In this document: piece after piece, positions 25,409-37,454 of the stretch | How the letters are laid out: the number at the start of each line of letters is the position of its first letter | Position numbering within the stretch: the stretch's first letter is position 1 | Source: Neckera pumila | Lineage: Eukaryota; Streptophyta; Bryopsida; Hypnales; Neckeraceae | DNA: 64,000 nt | Direction: 5' to 3' | Assembly: GCA_963969595.1 (NCBI GenBank) | Contig: OZ018410.1 | Coordinates: 28,834,913 to 28,898,912, forward strand | The notes under the pieces: model-generated | What the model was told of the DNA's origin: nothing | Databases searched by the model: none | What the model saw: the letters and a program-made list of their open reading frames with translations, nothing else | Translations under genes and position numbers: made by a program

Positions 25409-28400
25409 TAGTCGTCAATTGAATTCTTCAGTTTGCTTCAGGCTGGGGTCGCTCGGCTCTTTTCATTGTCACCTGTAATTCCATTGCCAGTACATTTAGA
25501 AAAAACTCGGAGTTTTCCGAATTCAAGGAATCTGGGCTACTGAAAGAGAATTCTGTACTAGGGAAATGACGAATTACTAAGATCAAATTGTAGGGATATT
25601 TGGATGCATGAAAAAGTGGTTGGATAGGAAAGTTCTCGCTAGAATTTTGTGATTTTCACTAGATTTTTGTAAAGTTTATTTACATGATGTTTGTTCTGAT
25701 TTTGTCGATATCTTATAGCTTAATATCCCTCCGTTCTGATTTAAGTGTTTAATCGGGGGAGTCCTAAATTAAGTGTCTGATGTGCTTTGCCTCATAAGCA
25801 CATTGAACAATGCTTGCATCATAGTGGAGGTGAGTAGGTAATTCTGCAACTCATTCTAGTTGTTCTTCTCCATAGTTGTACATTTGGGAGCGCTCTCCCT
25901 ACTTCTAAAGTAATGTAGTTTCAGCATTTGGAAGGTGACTCTATTTCAAGGATATAGAAAATTCTAAAGCCTAAATCGGAAATCTTAAACTCTAAATTTT
26001 AAACCCTATTCCCCTAAATGTCAAAAAATTAGTGTCTTTCTTGATTTCATGGACTTTTTTGTAATGGCACACTTTGTTCGGGATGAGGGGAGCATGTTTT
26101 ATCTTTCTTGTTTTTTGAGGCCATTTAGGAAGAATTGCTTGTTGAACAAGAAAGTTAGCTTTTGAGATGAAACATATGTACATGGTCTTTGAAGTCTATT
26201 ATACATGTAGAGAATTTTTTTGAAAACCTTCACTTTAGAAATTTTTAAAAATATCTCAAGTTCTACTAACATCAAGTAGAATGAAGAAACACATTTCCAT
26301 GTGTATTGGGTGTATTAGCATTCATTTGTTGAAAATTTGAACACATAGTCTATAATAGAAGAAAACCGTGTGAATGGTGCAATGTGTGCATTGAGGATGC
26401 TCTAAATCTCTTGTTGTGAAAAAGGTGCACCAGTGATCATATTGTTGGAAAAGCGATGAGAAGATTTAGTTTAGCAATTTCGTCACCTTCAATAAGTTTA
26501 CACACTTTCTTGTGTGCATCCCTTTTGCAATTGCCAACTTCACTTAATCATATCAGTTAGAATGTTGGAACTCTTTCCTCAAAACCACAGACTCATGTGT
26601 TCAGCTCACAAGTGCAAAACACCTGCTGAAATTCATGCCATGCTGAAACGACTCACAGTTCTGATGCATTTCTTCGGCTCCATGTGCCCAATTGGCTCCA
26701 GAACCCTTCCAAGCTTGCCCTGCCCTCACATAGATAGTTAGATCCCTACGTGAAATGTGAAGCAGCCATTTGCGTCACTTACATTCTTGCCCTCTCCTGA
26801 GTTTTCAGCAACAGGTATTTGCACGCTCTGCACTGGTAACTTATATGATCTTAACAGAGGCTGGCCAGCTGCTCATATGACTTCCAACATAGTGTTTGAA
26901 TGGCTGGGGCTAACTTAGCATGTCCTGAGTTGCAAGGTCTGTGGATTACCGTAATTTCGTGTCGATCTTTTGAAGCCAGGCAGTCGGCCGGTGCAGAATG
27001 CCTAAATGTATGAGTTCTCAAGACATGCTCGTCTCTTGCCCTAATCCTGTAGCTAGACATTAGAATCCTGAATTCCTTCTTCTAGTTGTCCATCAAAAGC
27101 AGATCCTTATGGAGCTCAGCATACATTTTAGATGATGGATTGTGACTCTTGTTAATTGGAGGATATGGAATTGTACAATATTACAGTATAAGAGTAGATT
27201 GAAGTTGGTCCTAAGGGCAGTTGTCAGTAGCTTAGTTTTATTCTATTGCAGTGGGCACAGTGTGAATGGTTGACTATACAGGAGAACCTCTCTTAGTGCA
27301 TACTCTTGTAGGGTAACTTCACAGCTAACTCGTGGAATAGGGGCGCCAAACAGGGAATTTTTGTGGTTTGGCGTGCCGCCATTTTGATCGAGGAGTCATG
27401 GCCCCACGGGAAGACTTGCCAAGTGGTCAAAAGGCCCACCATACTTCCAATTTTATTATTTTAAAAAGAACTAGCAATTGGCGCTTGCTTTGCTACGCAT
27501 TCAATATATACTTTCATCATTTTTTCGTGTGATAGAATGTAGATAAACAAAGTATGTATAATCTTTAAATGAAAATATTGACATCCTCATACAATATTCT
27601 TTGAAAAAATTTATATAGTGCAATATAAAGTAACTAAAGAAAAAATTTATATCATAGTTTTTACAAAATAACCTTTGCAAAGATGAAAACATTGCAATAA
27701 GAATAAATTAATCAAGTAAACAATGTAAGTAGAATCTTCACATTTGAATATGTAGAGCAACGCTAGTGGTTGGTGCTTCCTTGTTCTTTAATATCACATT
27801 TTAAAAAGAGATGGAATTTATCTATAGTTTTGTTGTCTGAAAAGTTTCTTTGAAATTTTTTTAAGAAGTATCCATTTAATTTCAAATATTTCACGAAAAG
27901 AATACATAATATATAGTAGAAAGGATCCTATGGCTATTACAAAAGCAATTGAGTTTCTATAATATTATTCAAAATTGAATTGTGATATTGTAGAGGTCGT
28001 TGTGCTTTTAGTAGTATGATTTCTTCACTTTTGAAGAGAAGCTTTCAAAAGGTAGGATTCCAAAGATTATTAAATAGATTGGCGAGCCGAGTTCAAGACT
28101 CTCCATTTGGCCATGCCTACTACACTTTTTGAAATGGCATGTTTTTTGATTTGGTGTGTGTGCCATGGAACAATTTCTAAGCCACATCCCGCCCATTGCC
28201 TATGTTGAGTGCCTTTGGCACCCTGCTATGGGGTTGCTCTTAGTGCATAATATACACTAAAAGACATTAGAAAAAAAATGAGCCCTGAAAGGGGCTCCTT
28301 TGTAGTGTAAGCTTCCCCTCAAGGGAACTCAAGGGAACTCAACAGTGATTGCATTCAATGATTACAATTAAAAAATATTAAAAAAATATTAAAATATTAA

Positions 28401-29329
28401 AAAAATATTAATAAATATTAATAAATAATAATAAAAATAACAAAATAATAAAAATTGTAATGATTGCAATCTGACATGGCACCACTCATGCCACTCTATA
28501 ATTCTAAATTCTATAATTTTGAATTTTTTTTAATAATATTTTTTTAAGCTGTTCAGTTGAACTGTTCCCTACTATTCAACGCTGTTTTGCGCCTGCAATT
28601 TGCTGCCAGAAAAAAAAAAAAAAAAAAAAAAAAAAATTGGGCTTGCGTTCCTTACGTTTCCGGACTCACGGCCTCTTCCAGGGTTCATCTTTTTTCTAAT
28701 GGTTAGTAGGGTGGGTGGAAAGTAATGTAGTTCAATGCCACGTTAGTTAGTGGCCATTAATGCACCTCTCCAAATACATAAACCTCTCTTAGTGCATAGT
28801 CCCAACATTATGCATTAAGAGAAGAGAAGTTCTACTATATTTTTGTAGAGGCTGTGACTAACATCAATTGTTGAGTCTAAACCATCGTCTCTGTTAGGGA
28901 ACAATACCTGCCACAAGCCTTCACAACACTAGTGCAATTCTGGAGGGATGGAGTCTAATACGTTCAAACTTGTTAGTGAGTGCAAAACTTCGTCTCCTCA
29001 AAAATGTTGATCTAAACATATAGGAAATGCAACAATGGCAATCAAAGTTTATAGATGTGGAGTTAACCCTCAAAGGCTCATATATTTTATTCTTAAAATA
29101 CAAAGAATGTCCTCAAATATGGTAAGATATATACTGATATACACTGATACACATAGATTGAAAATTCAACAACTAACATCTTTCATTTTGAGGTCATTTT
29201 AATATCTAAACCTAATCATATTTAAATATGGCATCATATATGTCAATATGCATCATTTTGAGATGAAACTTATAAAGTGTCGTTTTAACATCATTCTCAT
29301 GTTTCTATAGTGTAGGATGCCTAAGCCCT
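25409..29329. other. Gene-poor interval downstream of the MFS gene
   Basis: The first 100-200 bp should be the MFS 3'UTR. The remainder is AT-rich with short inverted motifs (for example CTCTTAGTGCATA at about 28786-28798 pairing with TATGCATTAAGAG nearby) and a hairpin GAGCCCtgaaagGGGCTC near 28280. No protein was recognised. Confidence 0.5.
28610..28636. repeat. 27-base poly(A) tract
   Basis: An uninterrupted run of A lies between less AT-rich segments. It could be a retroposon tail or a simple tract; no target duplication was identified. Confidence 0.8.
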
Positions 29330-30247
29330 TTAATCCCTAAAGGACCATTGTCCCTTCGTTGGACAAATGCGTTTCTGGGCAGGTACCTACGGGCTGAAAT
29401 TTTCTCCTGATTTTTTGAAACTTTTTTTGGAGGTAGAAAAGCTGATTAGCTTCATGGGAATATATTTTTTTCACAATCGGTGCTCGGAAACAAAAGTTAT
29501 GACCAAATAAGTTCAAAATAGGGGACATGGGGCTGCAAAAAAAATTTGCATTTTTTTTTTTTTGTATTTCTTCTCTCATAGATTATGTTTTTGTCTATCT
29601 AGAAAGCTTTGATTCATTTCATTTGGATTTGTTATGAGAAAGTTATGGACATTCTTGATTTTTGGGCAATTAGAGCATCTTTTTGAAAAAAAATTATTTG
29701 TAGGATTCATTTTTGAATGCAATTTTTCGAATTTTTTTTTGCATGGTTAGTTTACTTGCTAGAATAATCTCACCATTGGGATTAGTTCATTTTAATTCCA
29801 TCTAAAATATATGAATATTTTAGATTTTCCTTCTATCTCGTACCTACTTCTACTTAACAATTTTTTTAATAATGAAAATTAAGTTGTTTTGTTTTGTTTT
29901 TTGTTTTTTGTTTTTTGCTATATTCTCAACTCAATTCTCCTCTATAAACATTTAAAGCTCAAAACTTTATAGTGCAAAAATTAAAGTTAAAAATGTTCAA
30001 AATCAAAAAATTCAGTCCCACAATGTGGTGAAAAACTTATTTTTTTCACTTTAAACGCAGATATCTTACAATCTGTGCGGTCAAAAATTCTGAAATTTTT
30101 TCCCACATTCTCATACTAGTTAGGTGTAAGCTCCTACGGTTAGATGTGCAAAAAAAAAAAAATTTAATTTTTTTCACTCTTTGCTACAAAAATGACAGTT
30201 TTGGGTGTTTTTTGGCAAAACAAATGCCTTGGGCCTTTAGGGATTAA
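29330..30247 (+). mobile_element. TTAA-bounded repeat, subfamily A, copy A2 (complete)
   Basis: Left end TTAATCCCTAAAGGACC, then a subterminal inverted pair TTGTCC..GGACAA and GGCAGGTACCTACGGGC. Right end GGGCCTTTAGGGATTAA. About 918 bp and non-coding. The AAGCTTTGATTCATT and TTGGATTTGTTATGAG blocks lie at one third, and the AAACGCAGATATCTTACAAT block at three quarters of the length. Confidence 0.85.
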
Positions 30248-30999
30248 TTAAAAAACAGCATGCAACTTGCCTTGAGATGTCAATTGTAACTTGAACTTCA
30301 ACCAATATGTTATAGAAGTATTCTTAGTAAGTTAGTTAATTACACCTAGCTACCCCCTAAGTTCCCAATGTCATAAGTCAATTAAACCTAAAAGATTTTC
30401 AAAGTCGAAAGCGGTATATCAGTATATGAATAGCCAAATATTATAAAAAATGAATTAGATGAAATCCATTTAATAAAATTTTAAAGAACTCTCTGATGGT
30501 TTACATCCACAGGAAGGAAAATCCGCATCAACAAAAGCTACATCTCCAATGAATGCGAGGAAATATATGTAGGTTTAGTCTGTGTGAAAGTTAGGCATTA
30601 CTTTGATGCTAGAGCCTTTTGTAACACAATTATTTTTCAATGGGATAACATTATTGAATTAAGGTCCAGTCCAGTTAGATCTTTTTTTAAATTTTTATAC
30701 GAGTTTTTGTTTGAAAAAATAAATATTGCATAGAGTATTATAGTGTTTTCAACTTTTGTTTCTATAGCAAAATTTTAACCTTCTCAATGATCTATATCAC
30801 ATTTGAAAGTTATGATTAAGAAGTCATTTTCATAGTGTATCTATATTTTGTCTTCTCCCCTTAAACTTTTAAGGGTTAAAAGCCAATTTTTTTCTATTAG
30901 AGGAGCACATTCAAGCATATATGAAGGAAAAAAGGAGTTTCTAATCTTTAGAATGTAGTGCATTCTATAGATTATTCCAGCCCACGCTAGTACAAATTT
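30248..30999. other. AT-rich spacer
   Basis: I see no gene and no recognised repeat here. Confidence 0.5.
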
Positions 31000-31099
31000 G
31001 GACTAGATAGACTAGGGAAATGATCCCACAAGAAAATTGACATGACAAAATTGACTACTAGTGGATCTTCTCCTAGTCATTTTCCTAGTCTACACAGTC
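31000..31099. repeat. Foldback, 24-bp arms
   Basis: Arms 31000-31023 and 31076-31099 pair at 20 of 24 positions (core TAGACTAGG..AAATGA). The loop is 52 nt. A small MITE or a structured transcript is possible. Confidence 0.55.
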
Positions 31100-31734
31100 C
31101 AAGATTCCACTAGACAATATGCAAAAAGTACAATTGGGTCCAATAAACTTATGAATTTTTCAATCAATTTTCACGAAAAACGTTCAACAATTTTGGAAAG
31201 CTCTAGCATGCTAAAAAAGGAACCAATTTTGAACCCGCAAATTGTGTTTCAATTGCAATGAAGTGCACTTCAACTTGATAACAAGTGAAAAATGAAAAAT
31301 TTAAAATCATACAACAATTTGGATTTCTCTTATACGCTATCTACCATTTCATAAAGAACCTTTCGAAGATACTTAAAGATTTTTTGCAATGGGGTGAAGA
31401 ACAAGCAAGAAGTCATACAAGTAATTCAAGTAGTATGGAATCAAGTATCTTTAAAGAAATTATGAAGGCTCATTTCTAATATGTACCATTAAATACAAGT
31501 TGTAATTTTCACAAATGGTAGCAACACTAGATGGTAGGTATATAGTGTATACAAAAACATCAAACTCTTTGTATGATCTTCAATTACATATGTGTACATT
31601 TGTAATGATGATGAAGTGACATTAGTGATTCCGACACAATTTACAATTCAAGATTCCATTTTTTTTAGCATAGAGGAACCTCCAGAAGTTCTCCTAATCT
31701 CAGTGGGATCCAAAAATTTGTTAGCTTATTGAAC

Positions 31735-32104
31735 CTTACTGGACACTAGTGTGCCCTGTGCCTCTGCCACAGCCAAAATCATAGTAAAAATAATTTTCTA
31801 TTTCATAATAAAAACTTTGAAACTCAATATATTTTACACCACCATTCCAAATGCCAAAGCAAAGCCCGTCCACCCCTCCTCGCCAAGAGCTTTCCAACGG
31901 TACCAAGAACTCGACGAAAATCAAAGTAAAAGTAATTTTCTAATTTTTTGATCCATAAATACTTCAAAATTCAATAACTTCCACACCGTGACTCCAAATG
32001 CCACGAAACAAGCCCGTGCACCCCTCCTCGTCAAGAGCTTTCCGACGGACCAAGCACGCAGTCGGAGGACGCATGGTCCAGGAAATCTCAACGTAACTAC
32101 AGAA
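31735..32104 (-). repeat. Dispersed repeat with two internal units, copy 2
   Basis: Reverse-complement relative of 11735-12075. Each of the two units carries TGCACCCCTCCT-like and CTTTCC.ACGG motifs plus TGAAATTCAATA-like ends. It runs into an (AAAC)n tract on its right, matching the GTTT tract that precedes copy 1. Confidence 0.7.
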
Positions 32105-32139
32105 AACAAACAAACAAACAAACAAACAAACAAACAAAC
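32103..32139. repeat. (AAAC)n microsatellite
   Basis: About nine AAAC units adjoin the dispersed repeat at 31735-32104. A similar shorter tract lies at about 32740-32766. Confidence 0.95.
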
Positions 32140-32175
32140 CATATTTAAGGTATGGATATTCATTTTGCAACAATA

Positions 32176-32434
32176 GAGTTATTTGTAAAGTACCCAAAAC
32201 CGGAGTTTAAACCCCGCAGATTTGTGAAAAAGCAAGTTTTGGACAAAAAGTCAATACAAAAGTGGGTACCAAATTTTCTTTCGCGCTCAAATCAACCAAA
32301 AAAAAGTTTGGTCCGGACTTTGCTTGCGGGGTCGTAGTTGCCTGCGGGGTTGTGGTTGCATGCGGGGTTGTCCGTCGGAGGAAATTTGTTGCAAAAAGTC
32401 CCCTCCAAACTGAGGGGGACTTTACGAATAATTC
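32176..32434. mobile_element. MITE with TA-type target site, copy T1
   Basis: TIR GAGTTATTTGTAAAGT on the left and ACTTTACGAATAATTC on the right, with TA on both sides. It is 259 bp. An internal 18-bp unit (GC.TGCGGGGT.GT.GTT) is repeated three times at 32322-32375. The second copy is at 36774-37031. Confidence 0.85.
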
Positions 32435-32449
32435 TAATATCAATATTAC

Positions 32450-32480
<31 letters not shown>

Positions 32481-33291
32481 TTTAAACCCAAAGTTTATTC
32501 CAAGAAATAGACCAAGTGCAAACGGGCAGATATCACTTTTATTTCAATATTGTAACATTTTGAGAACCCCAAACATAAAAAGTACGATGACACAATCATT
32601 GTTGACGAGATGGAGTTGTCCAGAATCGGCACTTTCAGTTGATATGGGGCTTTCAGTTGAACATACAAAAGGGCTCTTGATTCAATCACAGCCTGGGACC
32701 AAAGTTCTTGACCAGCTGTTTCATTTGTGTCAAAATAACAACAACAACAAACAAACAAACAAACAAAAAATTGACCAGCATCATCAAAATCTAATATCTA
32801 ACATTTTGTCTTGTGGAGTGTCACCTACTTATATGTAGAGATATAGAGCATCGCCATTGTGGTTCCATATGCCCTCATGGGACTCCACGCTCTGGGCCCG
32901 AGAGGCAAAACAACTCTCACCGTGGCTGTGGGCGTTATTTTCAAAGCACCGGGTGCACCAAATTTAGCCTAGAGTACCTCAGCTTCGGGGGATAGTGGAG
33001 TTTTGGGTGGAGCCTGGACAAATTTTTGCAGTTTTTGCAACAAATTGTCCAGTTGACAAATTTTTGCGATTTAAGGTCAGACCACCTCACAAAAATTTTA
33101 GTTTTGCAAAAAAAATTTGAAAATTTTGCAATCTTAGCATTTTCTATCTCCCTACACAGGAAAAATCTCCATCGCATTCAACTGCTCACCATCTTCGCCA
33201 CAAGAGCTTAAGTGATTAGGTATTAGGTGGTCCGACCTTAGAGTGAACTCGAAGCCCTTCAGAGTGATGCAGAATTGGAATTCAATGTGCT
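32435..33291. other. Spacer between MITE T1 and repeat A3
   Basis: Mostly AT-rich, with an AAC/AAAC tract at about 32735-32766 and a less AT-rich patch at about 32810-32990. No protein was recognised. Confidence 0.5.
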
Positions 33292-34222
33292 TTAACCCCT
33301 AAAGGCCCAAGGCCTTTTTTTTGCCAAAAAACACCGAAAACTGCCATTTTTTAGCAAAGAGTGAAGGAAAAATTAAAAATGCTTTTTTTGCACATCTAAC
33401 CATAGGATCTTACACCTAACTAGTATAAGAATGTGTGGAAAAAATTTCAGAATTTTTGACCGCATAGATTGCAAGATATCTATGTTTAAAGTGAAAAAAA
33501 CAAGGTTTTCAGCACATTGTGGGATTGGATTTTTTGACTTTGAACATTTTTAGCTTAAAATTTTTGCACTACAGAGTTTTGAACTTTAAGTCTTTATAAT
33601 AGAAAATTGAGTTGAGGATCTAGGGGAAAAAAAAAAATTCAAAAAAATTTAATTTTCATTATTAAAAAAATTGTTAAGTAGAATTAGGTACGAGATAGAA
33701 GGAAAATCTAAAATATTCATATATTTTAGATGGAATTAAAATGCACTAATCCCAATGGTGAGATTTTTCTAGCAAGTAAACTAAACCATGCCAAAAAAAA
33801 ATTCGAAAAACTTGAAAAATTGCATTAAAAAATGAGTCCTACAAGTTCTTTTTTCAAAAAGATGCTCTAACTGCCCAAAAAACAAGAATGTCCATAACTT
33901 TCTCATAACAAATCCAAATGAAATGAATCAAAGCTTTCCAGATAGACAAAAATATAATCTATGGGAAAAAAAATTCAAAAAAAAAAAAGAATTTTTTTTT
34001 GCAGAATTTTTTTGCTGCCCGCTCTCCCCTATTTTGAGCTTATTTGGGCATAACTTTTTTTCCCGGGCACCGATTGAAAAAAAATTATACTCCCACAAAA
34101 GCTTATCAGTTTTTCTATCTTCTAAAAAAGTTTCAAAAAATCAGGACAAAATTTCAGCCCGTAGGTACCTGCCCGAAATCCCACTTGTCCGTTGAACGGA
34201 CTTTTGGGCCTTTAGGGGTTAA
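33292..34222 (-). mobile_element. TTAA-bounded repeat, subfamily A, copy A3 (complete)
   Basis: Both ends are well preserved: TTAACCCCTAAAGGCCCAA on the left and TTGGGCCTTTAGGGGTTAA on the right, a perfect 19-bp inverted repeat when allowance is made for one inserted T next to the right TIR core. The subterminal pair TTGTCCG..CGGAC lies on the right. It is about 931 bp with no transposase-like frame. Confidence 0.88.
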
Positions 34223-34357
34223 AGCACTGACCATTTTGATTGTCCTTACAATCGCTAGCCCCAAGGGGGGAGGGAGTCTATGTGTTGGGCATTGCTCAGC
34301 CATAGCATCGGGATGTTCAAGACATGTGAATTGGTGCTATGATGTTGCATTGAATCG

Positions 34358-34440
34358 CTATCAAAATAATTTGGTGCCAACCTCCATGCCAAGTTTGATA
34401 TTGAGTTTGCATGGAGGTTACCACCAAATTATCTTGATAG
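34358..34440. repeat. Imperfect hairpin, 32-bp arms
   Basis: Arms 34358-34389 and 34409-34440 pair at 29 of 32 positions around a 19-nt loop. Weaker pairing continues outward on both sides. It lies in the 0.4-kb gap between repeats A3 and A4. The geometry is compatible with a microRNA-type foldback or a very small MITE. Confidence 0.65.
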
Positions 34441-34629
34441 TCTTTCACTGCACCGTATTGACACCATATTGGCATCCCTTAACTTTCCTAATGAGAGCCC
34501 ACTACTGTCGCTTTCTCGTAGGGATTTCATTGCCCTACAATGGCAATGCTCTTAGAGAGGTGAAATAGAACCATCCATGAATTCAAATTGAAAATTTATA
34601 GACTTAGGCCTAGTTTAAGGTATAAGGTC

Positions 34630-35562
34630 TTAACCCCTAAAGGACCATTGTCTATTCAGTGGACATTTGGGATTTGGACAGGTACCTACGGGCTGAAATT
34701 TTGTCCTGCTTTTTTGAAACCTTTTTTTAAGATAGAAAAGCTAATAAGCTTCGTGGGATTATAATTTTTTTCAATCGGTGACCGGAAACAAAAGTTATGC
34801 CCAAATAAGTTCAAAATGGGGGAGAGTGGGCAGCAAATAAAATTTACAAAGATTAATTTTATTTTTTTTGAATTTTTTTCCCATGGATTAAATTTTTTAT
34901 CTGGAAAGCTTTGATTCATTCCATTTGTATTTGTTATGAGAAAGTTATGGACAATCTTATTTTTGGGGCACTAAGAGCATCTCGAGGAGCATCATCCTGG
35001 AAAAAATAACTTATAGGATTCATTTCTGAATGCAATTTTTACAATTTTTCAAAAAAAAGTTCCGTGTGGTTATGGTTTTTTGTTAGAGCAATCTCACCAT
35101 TGGGATTATTTCATTTTAATTGTATATAAAAGATATTAACATTTTAGATTTTCCTTCTATCTTGTACCTGTTTCTACTTAACAATTTTTTTAATAATAAA
35201 AATTATTTTATTTTTATTTTTTTGTTTTTTGCTAGACTCTCAACTCAATTCTCCACTACAAAGGTTTAAAGTTCAAAACCTTGAAGTTCAAAAATTTAAA
35301 TTTAAAAATGTTCAAAGTCAAAAAATCCAATCCCACAATGTGCTGAAAAACTTATGGTTTGCACTTCAAACGCAGATATCTTGCAATCTGCATGGTCAAA
35401 AATTCTGAAATTTTTTCTACACATTGTTATACTAGTTAGGTATAAGATCCTACGGTCAGATGTGAAAAAAAAACAATTTTCAATTTTTTTACTCTTTGCT
35501 ATAGAAATGACAATTTTGAGTGTTTTTTGGCAGAAAAATGGCCTTAGTCTTTTAGGAGTTAA
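34630..35562 (+). mobile_element. TTAA-bounded repeat, subfamily A, copy A4 (complete)
   Basis: Left TTAACCCCTAAAGGACCATT with a subterminal TTGTC..GGACA pair. Right GGCCTTAGTCTTTTAGGAGTTAA, slightly decayed. About 933 bp, opposite in orientation to A3 only 0.4 kb away. Confidence 0.85.
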
Positions 35563-35847
35563 AGTAGAACCATTTACCAATTGATTGCATTTAGGAGAAT
35601 GTATTCTCCATGAAAACTATTTTTCAGTAAATTTCCATTTAAAAAAAATGGAATTGGCATCAAACTCAAGTAGTTTCATATTTTTGGACCTTTATGAAGT
35701 TGAAATGTAGTTGTCACTAAAATAGACTACTTTCTAAAATGTACACTTCTTGTACATCAATGGTGCATTGAAGAAAGAAAAATGTACCTTTGCATATGAG
35801 GACCATTTTGGAACTTGGTCCACTTGAAGACCTCCTACCTTACACCT

Positions 35848-36493
35848 AGAAAGCTTTGATTCATTCCATTTAGATTTGTAATGAAAAAATTATAGACAAT
35901 CTTGTTTTTTGGGCAATTAGAGCATATTCTTGAAAAAATAACTTATAGGATTCATTTCTAAATGTAATTTTTACAATTTTTCAAAAAATCAATTGTACAT
36001 GGTTTAGTTTTCTTGGTAGAACAATCTCACGGTTGGAATTAGTGCATTTTAATTCCATTTTAGAGATATTAATAATTTATATTTTCCTTCTATCTTGTAC
36101 CTACTTCTATTTAACAAGTTTTTGAAGTATGAAAATTAAGTTTTATTGAAACTTTTATTCCCCTAGACTCTCAACTCAATTCTCCACCATAAAGAATTAA
36201 AGCTCAAAACTCTGTAGTGCAAAAAATTACAGTTAAAAAAGTTCAAAGTTAAACAATCTAGGACCGCAATGTGCTGAAAAACAATTTTTTTCACTTTAAA
36301 CGCAGATATCTTGCAATCTGTGTGGTCAAAAATTCTGAAAATTTTTTCCACACATTCTCATACTAGTTTGGTGTAAGATCCAATGGTTAGATGTCCAAAA
36401 AAATAATTTTCAAATTTTCTTACTCTTTGCTATAGAAATGGCAGTTTTGAGTGTTTTTGGGCAGAGAAAAGGCCTTAGTCCTTTAGAGGTTAA
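35848..36493 (+). mobile_element. TTAA-bounded repeat, subfamily A, copy A5 (left-truncated)
   Basis: It begins abruptly at the internal AGAAAGCTTTGATTCATT block and continues to a right end CCTTTAGAGGTTAA. The palindrome end is missing. The sequence just left of it resembles the end of the TGTAAGGTAG MITE family (right end of 703-847), so that insertion may have caused the truncation. Confidence 0.75.
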
Positions 36494-36773
36494 ACTCACT
36501 TCCTGGAGTTGGGTCAAATTGAGAATTTTGGGGTCCTCATTGAAATGCACTATGTTTTTAATTTTGATTTTTTTCCTTCTATTTCTTGTCTTCTTAGCAG
36601 TTATACCGTTCTAAAGGTCTTGACTTCTAAACAGGGATTTTTTCAATGGCAAATGAAGGAGCTTGGAGAGGGAGGTTTCTCAATTTTTTGGCGTGATTGT
36701 TTTTTTTTATATAAACCTAGCTTTAGATTGGAAAGACCAAGGCAAGACCAACAGTAGTAAGTTTATGTTATTA

Positions 36774-37031
36774 GAGTTATTTGTAAAGTACCCAAAATCG
36801 GGGTTTAAACCTTGCAGTTTTGTGAAAAAACAGGTTTTGGGTAAAAAGTCAATACAAAAGTGGGTACCAACCTTTCTTTTGAGCTCAAATCGACCAAAAA
36901 AAAGTTTGGTCCGGACTTTGCCTGCAGGGCCGTGGTTGCCTGCGGGGTCGTGGTTGCTTGCGGGGTCGTCCGTCGGAGGAAATTTGTTGCAGAAATTCTC
37001 CTCTAAACTGGAGGGACTTTACAAATAACTC
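36774..37031. mobile_element. MITE with TA-type target site, copy T2
   Basis: TIRs GAGTTATTTGTAAAGT and ACTTTACAAATAACTC are perfect complements flanked by TA, 258 bp in all. The three 18-bp internal units lie at 36920-36973. It closely matches T1 at 32176-32434. Confidence 0.88.
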
Positions 37032-37454
37032 TATTACACTATAAAATTATTTAAATAATTTGAGTACTTCCATTCTCAAACATCAGATACTCAATCAATA
37101 GGATTTTTAGCTATATATTTCTTTTTTGACATTTTAGGTGGAATTCAATCATACAATTTGTACTATGAAGATTAATGAATGATTTTGAAAGAAAGTCATC
37201 AATATTTCATATTTTGTAGAGTGATATTGTTACTTTTGGATGAATGTATCTTGCTCTACATGTTTGAATAATTGTACATCAAATTAAATAAATGAACTTC
37301 ATTTCATCCACATTATACACATTTCATCCCTAATTATAGATGGAAATATTTCATAACTCCAGCAACAATTGCAACAAGTTGCTATCTTAGAAAATTGGGA
37401 AAAAATCAATGTTCTCAATATTAGCACACACAATATTTAATTAGAGAATGATTA

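Noticed and set aside
32338..32838. 166-codon plus-strand frame
   Set aside because: It starts in the GC-rich triple unit of MITE T1, passes a TTTTTA tract and ends in an AAC/AAAC tract; low complexity, no domain.
34044..34568. 174-codon plus-strand frame
   Set aside because: Its first part is the end of repeat A3 and the rest runs across unrelated DNA including a hairpin, so it is a chance read-through.
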